A program made the translations under genes and the position numbers. The notes below the pieces were generated by a model. It was not told the DNA's origin. It was given only the letters and a program-made list of their open reading frames with translations, and did no database searches. A stretch of DNA of 64,000 nucleotides. Origin: Streptomyces sp. RPT161. GTDB lineage: Bacteria > Actinomycetota > Actinomycetes > Streptomycetales > Streptomycetaceae. This document shows positions 26,944 to 36,113 of the stretch, one piece after another. Position 1 is the first letter of the stretch. Each line of letters begins with the position of its first letter. The stretch spans positions 1 through 64,000 of the forward strand of contig NZ_JAPZVN010000028.1 of the NCBI RefSeq assembly GCF_027533845.1, written 5' to 3'.

Positions 26944-28449
26944 CTACCCACGGTCTGTGCCGTCTTTGGCGGCGGTGCGCGCGATGTTACGTGCCATTCC
27001 GCCGAACACCGCGGTGTGGAACGGTGCGATGCTCCACCAGTACATGTGGCCGAGAAGCCCGCGTGGGTGGAACAGCGCTCGCTGCCGGTAGAGGGTGCGG
27101 CCCGCGTCGTCGCAGTCGGCGTACATCTCCAGCCAGGCCAGACCCGGCAGCCGCATCTCGGCACGCAGGCGCAGCAGTCGACCTGGTTCGACTTCCTCCA
27201 CCCGCCAGAAGTCGAGCGAGTCGCCGACCCTCAGCCGGGCCGCGTCGCGTCGGCCACGGCGCAGCCCGACCCCGCCCACCAGCCGGTCCAACCAACCGCG
27301 TACCGCCCACGCGAGAGGGAAGGAGTACCAGCCGTTCTCGCCGCCGACCCCCTCGATGACGCGCCACAGCGCCTTCGGTGAAGCGTCGACGTTCAGCTCA
27401 CGGACGTCGGTGTAGAGGCTGCCACCGGCCCAGTCCGGGTCGGTGGGCAGCGGGTCGCTGGGGGCGCCGGGCACCGCGGCGGACGACCAGCGAGTGGCGA
27501 CCTGGGCGTCGCGCACCCGTTGCAGTGCCAGGCCGACCGCGTCGTCGAAGCCGAGCGGCGCCCCGGGAGGGTTGGGAACGTACCGCTGGATGTCGTCTTC
27601 GTGGCAGATGACTTCGTGCCGCAGCGACTCCACGAGCGGGCGGGCGATGGAACTCGGTACGGGCGTGACCAGACCGACCCAGTAGCTCGACAGCCCCGGT
27701 GTCAGCACCGGCACGGGAAGGATCAGCCGACGTGGCAGGTCGGCGATCACCGCATACCGTTGCATCATCTCTTGGTAGGTCAGGATGTCGGGGCCGCCGA
27801 TGTCGAAGGCGCGGTTCGCCTCCGCCGGCATTCGCGCGCAGCCCACGAGGCAACGCAACACATCCCGCACGGCGATCGGTTGGATGCGGGTGTGTACCCA
27901 ACTCGGGGTCACCATCACGGGAAGTCGCTCGGTCAGGTAGCGCAGCATCTCGAACGAGGCTGATCCGGACCCGATGATGACCGCGGCGCGCAGCACTGCC
28001 GTCGGTACCCCCGAGCCGAGCAGGATCCGTCCGACCTCGGCGCGGGACCTCAGATGCGGGGAGAGGCGTTCCTCGGGGACACCTGCGGGAGTAAGGCCGC
28101 CGAGGTACACGATCCGCCGAACTCCCGCGGCACGGGCCTGCTCTCCGAAGACGCGCGCGGCCTTCCGGTCGGTCTCCTCGAAGCGACGGCCGGTTCCCAG
28201 CGCGTGCACCAGGTAGTAGGCGACGTCGACGCCGCACATCGCCTCGGCGACTGACGCGGCATCGGTCACATCGCCCCGGACTACCTCGGTGCCGCCCACC
28301 CACGGCTGGTCGCGCAGCTTTTCCGGGGAACGGGCCAGACAACGCAGCCGGTGGCCTTCGGCCAGAAGTTCGGGGGCCAGCCGACCTCCGATATAGCCCG
28401 TGGCACCGGTCAACAGACAGGTCAGGCCGTCCGTGCGGTCGCTTGGCAT
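26944..28449 (-). CDS. SDR-family NAD(P)-binding protein with C-terminal DUF2867 domain
   Basis: A 501-residue protein. The N-terminal atypical SDR (NmrA-like) has LLTGATGYIGGRLAPELLAE and VYLGGLTPAG. The C-terminal ~150 residues (GGSLYTDVRELNVDASPKAL to the end, rich in Trp and Arg) form a DUF2867/START-like domain. This fusion is common in actinobacteria and often lies near photolyase genes, as here. ATG 28449 begins MPSDRTDGLTCLLTG. Catalytic substrate unknown. Confidence 0.87.
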   Translation of the reverse strand: MPSDRTDGLTCLLTGATGYIGGRLAPELLAEGHRLRCLARSPEKLRDQPWVGGTEVVRGDVTDAASVAEAMCGVDVAYYLVHALGTGRRFEETDRKAARVFGEQARAAGVRRIVYLGGLTPAGVPEERLSPHLRSRAEVGRILLGSGVPTAVLRAAVIIGSGSASFEMLRYLTERLPVMVTPSWVHTRIQPIAVRDVLRCLVGCARMPAEANRAFDIGGPDILTYQEMMQRYAVIADLPRRLILPVPVLTPGLSSYWVGLVTPVPSSIARPLVESLRHEVICHEDDIQRYVPNPPGAPLGFDDAVGLALQRVRDAQVATRWSSAAVPGAPSDPLPTDPDWAGGSLYTDVRELNVDASPKALWRVIEGVGGENGWYSFPLAWAVRGWLDRLVGGVGLRRGRRDAARLRVGDSLDFWRVEEVEPGRLLRLRAEMRLPGLAWLEMYADCDDAGRTLYRQRALFHPRGLLGHMYWWSIAPFHTAVFGGMARNIARTAAKDGTDRG

Positions 28450-28535
28450 GGGCCTTTTCCTCCTGGGCGTTCTCCTGTTCGGCAGCGAGGCCGCACGCCG
28501 CGAGGGGCTGTGGCGGTTGCCCGGGAGCTGTCTCG

Positions 28536-29057
28536 TCAGTCTCCCGCTGGCACGGTCGAGGAGTGGTGGTTGACGATCAGCCACCGGCCGCCGCGCAGCT
28601 CGTAGACGAAGGTGTAGCGCGCGTTGACGGTGCTCTTGTGGCCGTTTCCGCTGGTCAGCGTGAACTGGTACAGCCCGGTGTCGATGGCGGCGGTGCGGTT
28701 CAGGACTTTGATGATTCGCCGCTGGATCCTGCCGACGGGCTTGTTCTGGAGGAAGTGCTGGAAGTAGTCGACGATCTCGGGGCGCGTGGTGCGTATCCTG
28801 GCGGACACGGTTGGCAGCAGAACGGCGTCCGGGGCGTACAGGTCGGCGACACGGTGGGCGTCGCCCGTTGCCAGGGCTGCGTTCCATCGGTCGAAGAGCG
28901 CCGCGATCTGCCCGTTGGTGGGCGACGCCGTGCTGGGCGCTACGGAGGGCCGCGCAGCGGAGCGCTGGGCGGACGCGTCGACGAAGTGCGTTGCTCCGGT
29001 GCCGGTGAGTATGGCGGCGGTGGCGACAGCCAGCCAGGCGCAGTGTTTGTGGCTCAT
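28536..29057 (-). CDS. Exported NTF2-like (SgcJ/EcaC family) protein
   Basis: A 173-residue protein with a signal peptide (MSHKHCAWLAVATAAILTGT) and an NTF2-like fold: NGQIAALFDRWNAALATGDA, VADLYAPDAVLLPT, IVDYFQHFLQ, YTFVYELRGGRWLIVNHHSS. This is the pattern of SgcJ/EcaC and CaMKII-association-domain proteins. It leads the minus-strand SDR-photolyase group. Function not known. Confidence 0.8.
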   Translation of the reverse strand: MSHKHCAWLAVATAAILTGTGATHFVDASAQRSAARPSVAPSTASPTNGQIAALFDRWNAALATGDAHRVADLYAPDAVLLPTVSARIRTTRPEIVDYFQHFLQNKPVGRIQRRIIKVLNRTAAIDTGLYQFTLTSGNGHKSTVNARYTFVYELRGGRWLIVNHHSSTVPAGD

Positions 29058-29882
29058 CGAGCGGCTCCTGCCTCATCGCAGTGGTGTGGCATAACACCAG
29101 CCTCACCCGTCTCAGGCGGCTGCGCATGGCGAACGCCCGGCGCCTGGGCGGAGGCGCCGCCCTTCATGCGGCGGCACTCAGCGCCCGCACTGGGTCGGCT
29201 CGCGCGTCGCAGAGAGCCGGACAGTCTCAAACGGAATGGGCTCATCTGTTTCTTCCCGCGTCCAGAGGGATCCGCCCGTCGCCGTTCGCAGGCGACGGGC
29301 GGAACCTGGTCCGCTTTCCATGGCCTGTGCCGCACGGAGAGTGTTCGCAATTCGAAGGAATCCCGATCGAAGACATGTTCCGGGAACGCGCATTCCATAG
29401 CTTGTCCGGTGGATTTCCCGCCCGCCCACCGTGGCAATTACCATTGCTTGACCTCTTGTGCGGATCGCGTTCGTCTCGCGTCCGATCAGGGCGTAACAGA
29501 GCGTGTGCGTCCATGCCTCTGCCTCGCGATGAACGTCGAGCTTCCGCCGCGGCTACGTCGAAGCCTGACCCGAAGCGGCGTTACCGAAAGTGACAGACGA
29601 CGGGATTCCGGGGTCCGTGAAATCGGCCGGATTGTCCAAAGGGGCGGCCGAACACTTTTCGAACGGAAGGCGATAGAGGGGTGTCGCCAAGTGCCGATGA
29701 TGGTTCTGTCAAGACTCCTCAAGCGGCATTGACAGTGTCATGTGGAAATTCTTAACGTCCTTAATAGATCGCCGTTTGGGGCAGCGGACGATCCGCACCG
29801 GTGCGACATGTGCCGGGGTGCGAGTGTGCCGTAACTGCCTGGCCCTCCGTTCTGCTTCATCAGTCGAAGCGAGGTGCTCGTC
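29058..29882. other. Long non-coding upstream region of the diaminopropionate synthetase operon
   Basis: No frame has consistent codon bias or a ribosome site, and base composition is locally more AT-rich (for example around 29430-29460 and 29735-29765). It separates the divergent NTF2-like gene and the operon, so it should hold promoters for both. A candidate promoter is listed separately. No RNA family recognised. Confidence 0.5.
29729..29757 (+). promoter_or_regulatory. Candidate promoter with palindrome for the synthetase operon
   Basis: A consensus -35 TTGACA (29729-29734) is followed after 17 bp by TTAACG, a poor -10. The -35 overlaps an 11-bp perfect palindrome TGACAGTGTCA (29730-29740), a plausible repressor site. 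It lies about 445 nt before the GTG of the first large operon gene. Confidence 0.35.
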
Positions 29883-30185
29883 GTGGAATTACGCACGCCC
29901 GGCGGTGAATGGGATGCATTTCCCTCCGAGTTGTGTTCGGGGCGGGTGGGAATCCACGAACCAGATGGTGTGAATCCGCCGGGAAATGTCGCCGTCTTCT
30001 CGCTGAGGGACCGGTGGCGGCGCCCGCCGCCAGGCAGCGGCGAACTAGCTCCCGGTGCCGTCCGGCGAAAGCTTTCTGGGCGCAGGGCGGACAGGACATC
30101 GATGTCACCAACGCCCCGGCCGGACGCCGACGCAGATGTGAGTGCCGACGAAACGACACTCACACCCCAGGAGATCACGTGGTAA
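29883..30185 (+). CDS. Possible small upstream gene coupled to the synthetase operon, with an early TTA codon
   Basis: Starting at GTG 29883 (weak AGCGAGG about 8 nt upstream) the frame encodes 100 residues and stops at TAA 30183-30185, overlapping the GTG of the next gene. A TTA codon (29889-29891) sits at codon 3; in Streptomyces that would place it under bldA control. Early codon bias is poor and improves toward the end (DADADVSADETTLTPQEITW). An internal ATG at 30102 would give a 27-residue coupled leader. Not a recognisable MbtH protein. Low confidence. Confidence 0.3.
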   Translation: MELRTPGGEWDAFPSELCSGRVGIHEPDGVNPPGNVAVFSLRDRWRRPPPGSGELAPGAVRRKLSGRRADRTSMSPTPRPDADADVSADETTLTPQEITW

Positions 30186-32806
30186 GAGAACCAGCCGATG
30201 TCTCAGTCGACGCCGAACCGTCGACTCGGCAGGACGGCCGCACGGATCCGGCGAGAGCCGTCGAGAAGATCTACGCCGAGGTGTTGGCTGACATCCTGAG
30301 CGCCGAACGGCTCTGTGTGGAAAGCCACTTCTTCGACGAACTCGGCGCGGACTCCATGGTGATGGCACGCTTCTGCGCGCGCGTCAGGAAACGCACCGAC
30401 GTGCCGTCGGCGTCGATGAAGGACATCTACCAGCACACGACCATCCGAAGCCTGGCCACCGCACTCGCCGACGCCACATCAGCCCCTGTCGGACCGGCAG
30501 TCACGTCGCCGCCCCCGGAACCGGTCGTACCGGGCAGCACGACGCGGTACGTCCTCTGCGGAACGCTGCAGTTCATCGCCTTCCTCGCGTACTCCTACCT
30601 CACTGCGCTCGTCACCACGCGGGGCTACGGCTGGGTTGTTGCCGGGAAGGGGCCGTTGGCCTTCTACGGGCGCGCGGTTGCCTTCGGCGGGGCCTACCTG
30701 TCCGGGCTGTGTGTCTTCCCGGTCGTGGCCAAGTGGATCCTGATAGGCCGGTGGAAGCCACGCGAGTTCCCGGTCTGGAGCCTGACGTACCTGCGCTTCT
30801 GGATCGTCAAGTCCCTGGTGCACGCGAACCCGATGGTCTTCTTCGTCGGCAGTCCGCTGTACGTGCTGTATCTGCGGGCACTCGGCGCGCGGATCGGCAG
30901 ACAGGTCACGATCCTCTCCCGTACCGTGCCGGTGTGCACCGACCTGCTCACCGTCGGCGCGGGTACGGTCATCCGCAAGGACTCGTTCCTGCTGTGCTAC
31001 AGAGCGCACGCCGGGCGCATCCAGACCGGGCCGGTCACCCTCGGCCGGGATGTCTTCGTCGGTGAGCGGACCGTACTCGACATCAACACGTCGATGGGCG
31101 ACGGCGCACAACTGGGCCACACCTCCACGCTGCACAGCGGCCAGGCCGTACCGGCCGGTCAACGCTGGCACGGATCGCCGGCGCGGCGCACCGAGCTGAA
31201 CTACCTGAGGGTGGCGCCCGCCAGGTGCGGCAGAGCGCGGCGGACAGCGTTCGCCCTGTTCGCCCTGCTGAAGCCGGTCCTCGTGACGGTGCCGCTGACG
31301 GTCGTGTTCCTGTACGCACTGCTCAACGAGGTGCCGCTGCTGCTGGGCCAGTCGGACGCGGGGGCGGAGTCGGTCACCTCGTCCGCGTTCTACGTGGACG
31401 CACTGCTGCTGTGCACGGTGCTGTTCTTCGGCTTCGTCATCGCGGGACTCGGTGTGCTGTTCACCGTTCCGCGTCTGATGCGCCTGGTGATCGAACCGGG
31501 CAGGACCTACCCGCTGTACGGCTTCCGCTACGCGATGCACCGGGCGGTCGCGCGGATGACCAACCTCAGGTTCTACATCTGGCTGTTCGGCGACAGCTCC
31601 TACATAGTCCACTACCTCAAGTGCCTGGGGTACGACCTGTCCCAGGTCGAGCAGACGGGTTCGAACTTCGGCAGCGGGGTGCAGCACGAGACGCCGTATC
31701 TGAGTGTGGTCGGCAGCGGGACGATGGTCGCCGACGGGCTGTCGCTCATGAACGCGGACTACTCCAGCACGTCATTCCGGGTGTCCCGGACGTCGATCGG
31801 ATCGCGCAACTTCCTTGGGAACTTCATCGCCTACCCCCCGGAAGGCAGGACGGGTGACAACGTTCTCCTGGCGACCAAGGTGATGGTTCCGCTCGACGGA
31901 GGGATCCGTGAAGGCGTGGGTCTGCTGGGCTCGCCGTGCTTCGAGATTCCCCGGACGGTGGAGCGCGACACCCGCTTCGACCACCTCCGGGCCGGGAACG
32001 AGTTTCGCCGTCGTCTCACGGCGAAGAACCGCTACAACCTGCGCACCATGGGCATCGCCCTGTTCCTGCGGTGGCTGGACTTCCTGGTCCTCACCGCCCT
32101 CGGGCTCGCCACCATCGAGCGGTACGACGCGATCGGGCAGCTACTGGACACCGTGCTGCTGGTGGTCGGCCTCGGCTTCACCGCCGTGTACTTCGCCTTG
32201 GTGGAGCGGTGTCTGACGCGGTTCCGTCCGCTGCGGCCGATGGTGTGCTCCATCTACGACCCTTACTTCTGGCGGCACGAGCGCCTGTGGAAGGTGCCCG
32301 ACACCCACTTCGCCGCCTTCAACGGCACACCGTTCAAGAACATGCTCTGGCGGCTGCTGGGCGTCCGGCTCGGCAGGCGGGTCCTCGACGACGGTTGCTA
32401 CCTGACGGAGCGCACCCTCACCACCATCGGGGACGACTGCGTACTCAACGCCGGGAGCAAGATCCAGTGCCACTCGCAGGAGGACGGCACGTTCAAGTCC
32501 GACCACATCACGCTCGGTGCCAACTGCACCATCGGCGTCGGCGCGCTCGTCCACTACGGAGTGACGATGGGGGACGGTGCGGTACTCGCCGCAGACTCCT
32601 TTCTCATGAAGGGCGAGGAAGTCCCCGCGTACGCCCGGTGGGGCGGGAACCCCGCCATCCCGTTGCACCCGCACGGCAGCTTCGAGACTCCCGCGCCCCC
32701 GGTTCCCGGGAAGGCGGGATCGCGGCGGTGGTACGGAAAGCGAATCAAGGCCACTTCCCACCCGTGTCCAGCCGACCGCAGCGTCGAGAAGGTGAAGTCT
32801 CCATGA
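30179..32806 (+). CDS. Carrier-protein / Pls-type membrane synthetase lacking an adenylation domain
   Basis: An 875-residue protein from GTG 30179, with AGGAGA 5-6 nt upstream. Residues 25-100 are a carrier domain, FFDELGADSMVMARF (Ser59 phosphopantetheine site). After a Pro-rich linker the Pls/PosA-type region begins: helix pairs near 125-185, 425-500 and 630-690 alternate with three beta-helix modules, whose signatures include VTLGRDVFVGERTVLD, TSIGSRNFLGNF, and HITLGANCTIGVGALVHYGV. This is the C-terminal half of poly-lysine/poly-diaminopropionate synthetases without their A-domain. Its carrier must be charged in trans, presumably by the next gene, whose ATG overlaps its stop (ATGA). I infer membrane-bound peptide-bond formation and/or export. 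Confidence 0.85.
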   Translation: MVREPADVSVDAEPSTRQDGRTDPARAVEKIYAEVLADILSAERLCVESHFFDELGADSMVMARFCARVRKRTDVPSASMKDIYQHTTIRSLATALADATSAPVGPAVTSPPPEPVVPGSTTRYVLCGTLQFIAFLAYSYLTALVTTRGYGWVVAGKGPLAFYGRAVAFGGAYLSGLCVFPVVAKWILIGRWKPREFPVWSLTYLRFWIVKSLVHANPMVFFVGSPLYVLYLRALGARIGRQVTILSRTVPVCTDLLTVGAGTVIRKDSFLLCYRAHAGRIQTGPVTLGRDVFVGERTVLDINTSMGDGAQLGHTSTLHSGQAVPAGQRWHGSPARRTELNYLRVAPARCGRARRTAFALFALLKPVLVTVPLTVVFLYALLNEVPLLLGQSDAGAESVTSSAFYVDALLLCTVLFFGFVIAGLGVLFTVPRLMRLVIEPGRTYPLYGFRYAMHRAVARMTNLRFYIWLFGDSSYIVHYLKCLGYDLSQVEQTGSNFGSGVQHETPYLSVVGSGTMVADGLSLMNADYSSTSFRVSRTSIGSRNFLGNFIAYPPEGRTGDNVLLATKVMVPLDGGIREGVGLLGSPCFEIPRTVERDTRFDHLRAGNEFRRRLTAKNRYNLRTMGIALFLRWLDFLVLTALGLATIERYDAIGQLLDTVLLVVGLGFTAVYFALVERCLTRFRPLRPMVCSIYDPYFWRHERLWKVPDTHFAAFNGTPFKNMLWRLLGVRLGRRVLDDGCYLTERTLTTIGDDCVLNAGSKIQCHSQEDGTFKSDHITLGANCTIGVGALVHYGVTMGDGAVLAADSFLMKGEEVPAYARWGGNPAIPLHPHGSFETPAPPVPGKAGSRRWYGKRIKATSHPCPADRSVEKVKSP

Positions 32807-35800
32807 ACAGGTCATCCGAAACGGCCCGTGACTTCTGGCGCGACATGCTCGCCACGGGCGGATCCAGCGCCATCCCACGCTGGACTGGCAAGCCCACGGC
32901 GGGAGTCGCTGAGCACGAGGAAACCATCGCCGACGAACTCGCGGCGGCCCTGGGCCGGTTTACGGACGCCTGCGCGATACCGTTCGACGCGGTGCTGCTG
33001 TCCGCCCACGCGAAGGTGCTGGCGGCGCTGTGCGGGGAGCAGGAGGTCACGACCGGCTATGTCCTGGAGCCGGGCGGACCGGTGCTGCCATGCCGGCTGA
33101 CTACCAGACCTCTGTCATGGCGGGCGCTGCTGACGGACGCCCACCGCGTGATATCGGGGATGCGGTCGCACCAGGCCTTTCCCGTCGACGCCCTGCTGTG
33201 TGAACTGGGCCTGGCCCAGCCGCTGTTCGAGTGCGAATTCAGCGCGTCCGGCGACGGCGGCGCACTCGCCGAAGCCACAGTGCTGTCGGTGGCGTTCGCC
33301 CGACGCGACGGGCACCTGACGGTACGTTTGCGGTACCGCACGGAGGCCATCGACGCGGACCACGCCGCACGGATCGCGGGTTACCACCAGACCGCGCTGG
33401 CCCTGATGGCGGCTGACGTGGACGCCGCGCACGGACAGCAGAGCCTGCTGTCGGTGGATGAGCGTCGCTTCCAGCTGGAGGGGCTGGCCGGGCCGGTCCG
33501 CGAACTGCCCGACCGGCGGTTCCACGAGCTGTTCCAGGAGCGGGTTCGGACACACCCCGACGCCGTGGCCGTCGTCCGGGGCGAACGGCAGTGGACCTAT
33601 CGGGAACTCAACCAACGCGCCAACGTACTGGCCCGGGCGCTGCTGTCGCGAGGCCTCGGCCACGAAGGCGTCGTGGCGGTGGTCACCGAGCGCACCTTGG
33701 AATGGGCGGCCGCCGTCCTCGCGGTCTTCAAGGCGGGCGGCGTCTACCTGCCGATAGAGCCGCACTTTCCGGGCGAGCGGATCGCTGCCATGCTCTCGCG
33801 CGCCGGGTGCGAACTGGTCGTGACCGAACCCGGCAGCACCACCACCCTGGACGAGGCGCTGAAGTCGCTGCCCGAGGTGCGCACCCTGTTCGTCGAGGCG
33901 GCACTGGAGGAGGGGCACGCCGACGCCGACCTCGGCGTTGACGTGGCGGCGGATCAACTCGCCTATGTCTTCTTCACCTCCGGGTCCACCGGTGAGCCCA
34001 AGGGCGCGATGTGCGAGCACGCGGGGATGCTCAACCATCTGTACGCGAAGATCGGCGACCTGGGGATATCCCAGGGGCAGGCCGTGGCGCAGACAGCGCC
34101 GCAGTGCTTCGACATCTCGCTGTGGCAACTCGTCGCGGCGCTGCTGGTCGGTGGGCGGACCCTGCTGGTCGAGCAGGAGGCGATCCTGGACGTGGACCGG
34201 TTCGTGGACAGGATCGCCGAGGGACGCGTCGGGGTGCTGCAACTGGTGCCTTCGTATCTGGAGGCGGTGCTTTCCCATCTGGAGCGTCATCCGCGCGAGC
34301 TGCCCGACCTGCGATGTGTCTCGGTCACCGGCGAGGCACTGAAGAAGGAACTGGTGCAGCGCTGGTTCGCCGCCAAGCCGGGAGTCAGGCTCGTCAACGC
34401 CTACGGCCTGACCGAGACTTCGGACGACACCAACCACGAGGTCATGGACCGCGCTCCGAGCGGTGACCGGGTCCCACTGGGCCCGTGCGTCCCCAACGTC
34501 CGTGTCTACGTCGTCGACGACAACCTCTCGCCGGTGCCGCTGGGCGCACCCGGGGCGATCGTCTTCTCCGGGGTCTGCGTCGGCCGAGGCTACGTGAACG
34601 ACCCGGAGCGGACCCGGCAGGCCTTCACCAGCGACCCCCATCGCGAGGGCGAACGGCTCTACCAGGGCGGTGACTTCGGCCGCTGGCAGCCCGGCGGCAA
34701 GCTGGAGTTCCTCGGCCGCAGGGACAACCAGGTCAAGATCCGTGGCTTCCGGATCGAGATCGGTGACATCGAGAACGCACTGCTGCGGGTGCCCAGCGTA
34801 GGCGACTGCGCGGTGGTGGTCGCCGAACGGTCGGACCACAGCAAGCACCTCGTTGCCTTCTACCAGGCACCCCAGCCGCTCGAAGCGGAGGCCCTGCGGG
34901 ACCGGCTCGCCGCGACACTGCCCGCCTACATGGTGCCCAGCACCTTCCACTGGCGGGAACGACTGCCCCTGACCGCCAACAGCAAGATCGACACAAAGGC
35001 ACTGACCGCCCTCGCAGCGGAACTCGACACCGTCGGCGGGGACCACGGCGCCCCGCGCACACCGGTCGAGAAGCGGCTCGCGACGGCCTGGGCGAAGGTG
35101 CTCGGTGTGCCCGAAAGCCGGATCAGCAGGCAGGACAACTTCTTCCACAAAGGCGGCACGTCACTGTCGGCGGTGAAACTGGCCATCGAGCTGGACCGCG
35201 CCGTGACCCTGAAGGACATCACACGACACCCGGCCCTCGCCGAGCTGGCCCACCTGGTCGACGGACATGCCGAACGACGCTGCGGACTACTGCACACGCT
35301 GGGCGAGCCGGGCAGCGCGTTGACCGGCGATCTGGTGTGCTTCCCGTACGCCGGTGGCAACGCCGTCAACTTCCAGGCGATGGCCGCGGCGCTACGCGGA
35401 ACCGGGCTGGCGGTCCACGCCGTCGAGCTGCCCGGCCATGATCTGGCCGTCGAACACGAGCAGTTCGCCCCGCTGGAGCGGGTGGCCGAGCAGGTCGCCG
35501 CCGAGATCACTCGGCGCGGTCTGGCCCGGGTCCTCCTGTGGGGCCACTCAGCCGGCACCGCCGTCGCGGTGGAGACGGCCCGCCTGCTCCAGACGTCCGG
35601 GGTGCACGTCCAGAGGATCTTCCTGGGCGCCCAGCTGCTCGGCGACATCACCCACCGGCGCGCAGCCGTCGCCCGGCTGACCGAGATGAGCGAGGCCGAG
35701 ATCGCCAACGAGCTGACCGAGGAAATTGGCCACAGCGCACCAGGCGAGCTCGACGCGCGGCACGCCGAACACACCAGCGCCGCCTACCGACACGACTGCC

Positions 35801-36051
35801 TGTCCGCCAACCGCTACTTCGCCGACGTCCTGGCCGACCCTCCCGCGGTGAAGCTCACCGCACCGATCACCGTGGTGGTCGCCGCCGACGATCCCAGCAC
35901 GGCGCAGTTCCCGCACCGACACCGTGACTGGCAGCTCCTGGCGCACCAGGTCGACCTGTACGAACTCCCAGACGGGGGCCACTACTTCCACCGCACCCGC
36001 CCGGCCGCGGCCGCGCGGGCCGTACTGCGCGCGTCCGACCTCTTCGCCTGA
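32803..36051 (+). CDS. Nonribosomal peptide synthetase: half-condensation, A, T, TE
   Basis: A 1082-residue synthetase. Residues 1-225 resemble only the C-terminal half of a condensation domain; the catalytic HHxxxDG motif is absent. The A-domain (about 235-735) has FTSGSTGEPKG, FDISLWQ, NAYGLTETSDD, YQGGDFGRW and a catalytic-type Lys728. Pocket residues by alignment to GrsA are D437 I438 W441 Q480 S507 T509 A533 D541 D542 K728; the acidic pair would suit a basic side chain such as diaminopropionate. Carrier Ser787 lies in HKGGTSLSA. The C-terminal TE has GHSAG (Ser916) and GDLVCFPYAGG, resembling type II thioesterases. It overlaps the upstream gene by 4 nt. ATG 32803 is the true start; the open frame upstream is out-of-frame shadow. 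Confidence 0.9.
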   Translation: MNRSSETARDFWRDMLATGGSSAIPRWTGKPTAGVAEHEETIADELAAALGRFTDACAIPFDAVLLSAHAKVLAALCGEQEVTTGYVLEPGGPVLPCRLTTRPLSWRALLTDAHRVISGMRSHQAFPVDALLCELGLAQPLFECEFSASGDGGALAEATVLSVAFARRDGHLTVRLRYRTEAIDADHAARIAGYHQTALALMAADVDAAHGQQSLLSVDERRFQLEGLAGPVRELPDRRFHELFQERVRTHPDAVAVVRGERQWTYRELNQRANVLARALLSRGLGHEGVVAVVTERTLEWAAAVLAVFKAGGVYLPIEPHFPGERIAAMLSRAGCELVVTEPGSTTTLDEALKSLPEVRTLFVEAALEEGHADADLGVDVAADQLAYVFFTSGSTGEPKGAMCEHAGMLNHLYAKIGDLGISQGQAVAQTAPQCFDISLWQLVAALLVGGRTLLVEQEAILDVDRFVDRIAEGRVGVLQLVPSYLEAVLSHLERHPRELPDLRCVSVTGEALKKELVQRWFAAKPGVRLVNAYGLTETSDDTNHEVMDRAPSGDRVPLGPCVPNVRVYVVDDNLSPVPLGAPGAIVFSGVCVGRGYVNDPERTRQAFTSDPHREGERLYQGGDFGRWQPGGKLEFLGRRDNQVKIRGFRIEIGDIENALLRVPSVGDCAVVVAERSDHSKHLVAFYQAPQPLEAEALRDRLAATLPAYMVPSTFHWRERLPLTANSKIDTKALTALAAELDTVGGDHGAPRTPVEKRLATAWAKVLGVPESRISRQDNFFHKGGTSLSAVKLAIELDRAVTLKDITRHPALAELAHLVDGHAERRCGLLHTLGEPGSALTGDLVCFPYAGGNAVNFQAMAAALRGTGLAVHAVELPGHDLAVEHEQFAPLERVAEQVAAEITRRGLARVLLWGHSAGTAVAVETARLLQTSGVHVQRIFLGAQLLGDITHRRAAVARLTEMSEAEIANELTEEIGHSAPGELDARHAEHTSAAYRHDCLSANRYFADVLADPPAVKLTAPITVVVAADDPSTAQFPHRHRDWQLLAHQVDLYELPDGGHYFHRTRPAAAARAVLRASDLFA

Positions 36052-36113
36052 ACCGCGCAGAGAGGCGAACGGCCCGCAGGGACACGAGCCATCCGCGACG
36101 AAAAGGACGACAC

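Noticed and set aside
29081-29593. 170-residue plus-strand frame before the synthetase operon
   Set aside because: Mixed base composition, no ribosome site and no domain; region treated as regulatory.
33115-35148. 677-residue minus-strand frame inside the NRPS gene
   Set aside because: Shadow of the A-domain region; no recognisable domain.
31936-36051. One 1371-residue frame across both synthetase genes
   Set aside because: The portion before 32803 is an out-of-frame shadow of the membrane-synthetase gene; the true start is the ATG overlapping its stop.
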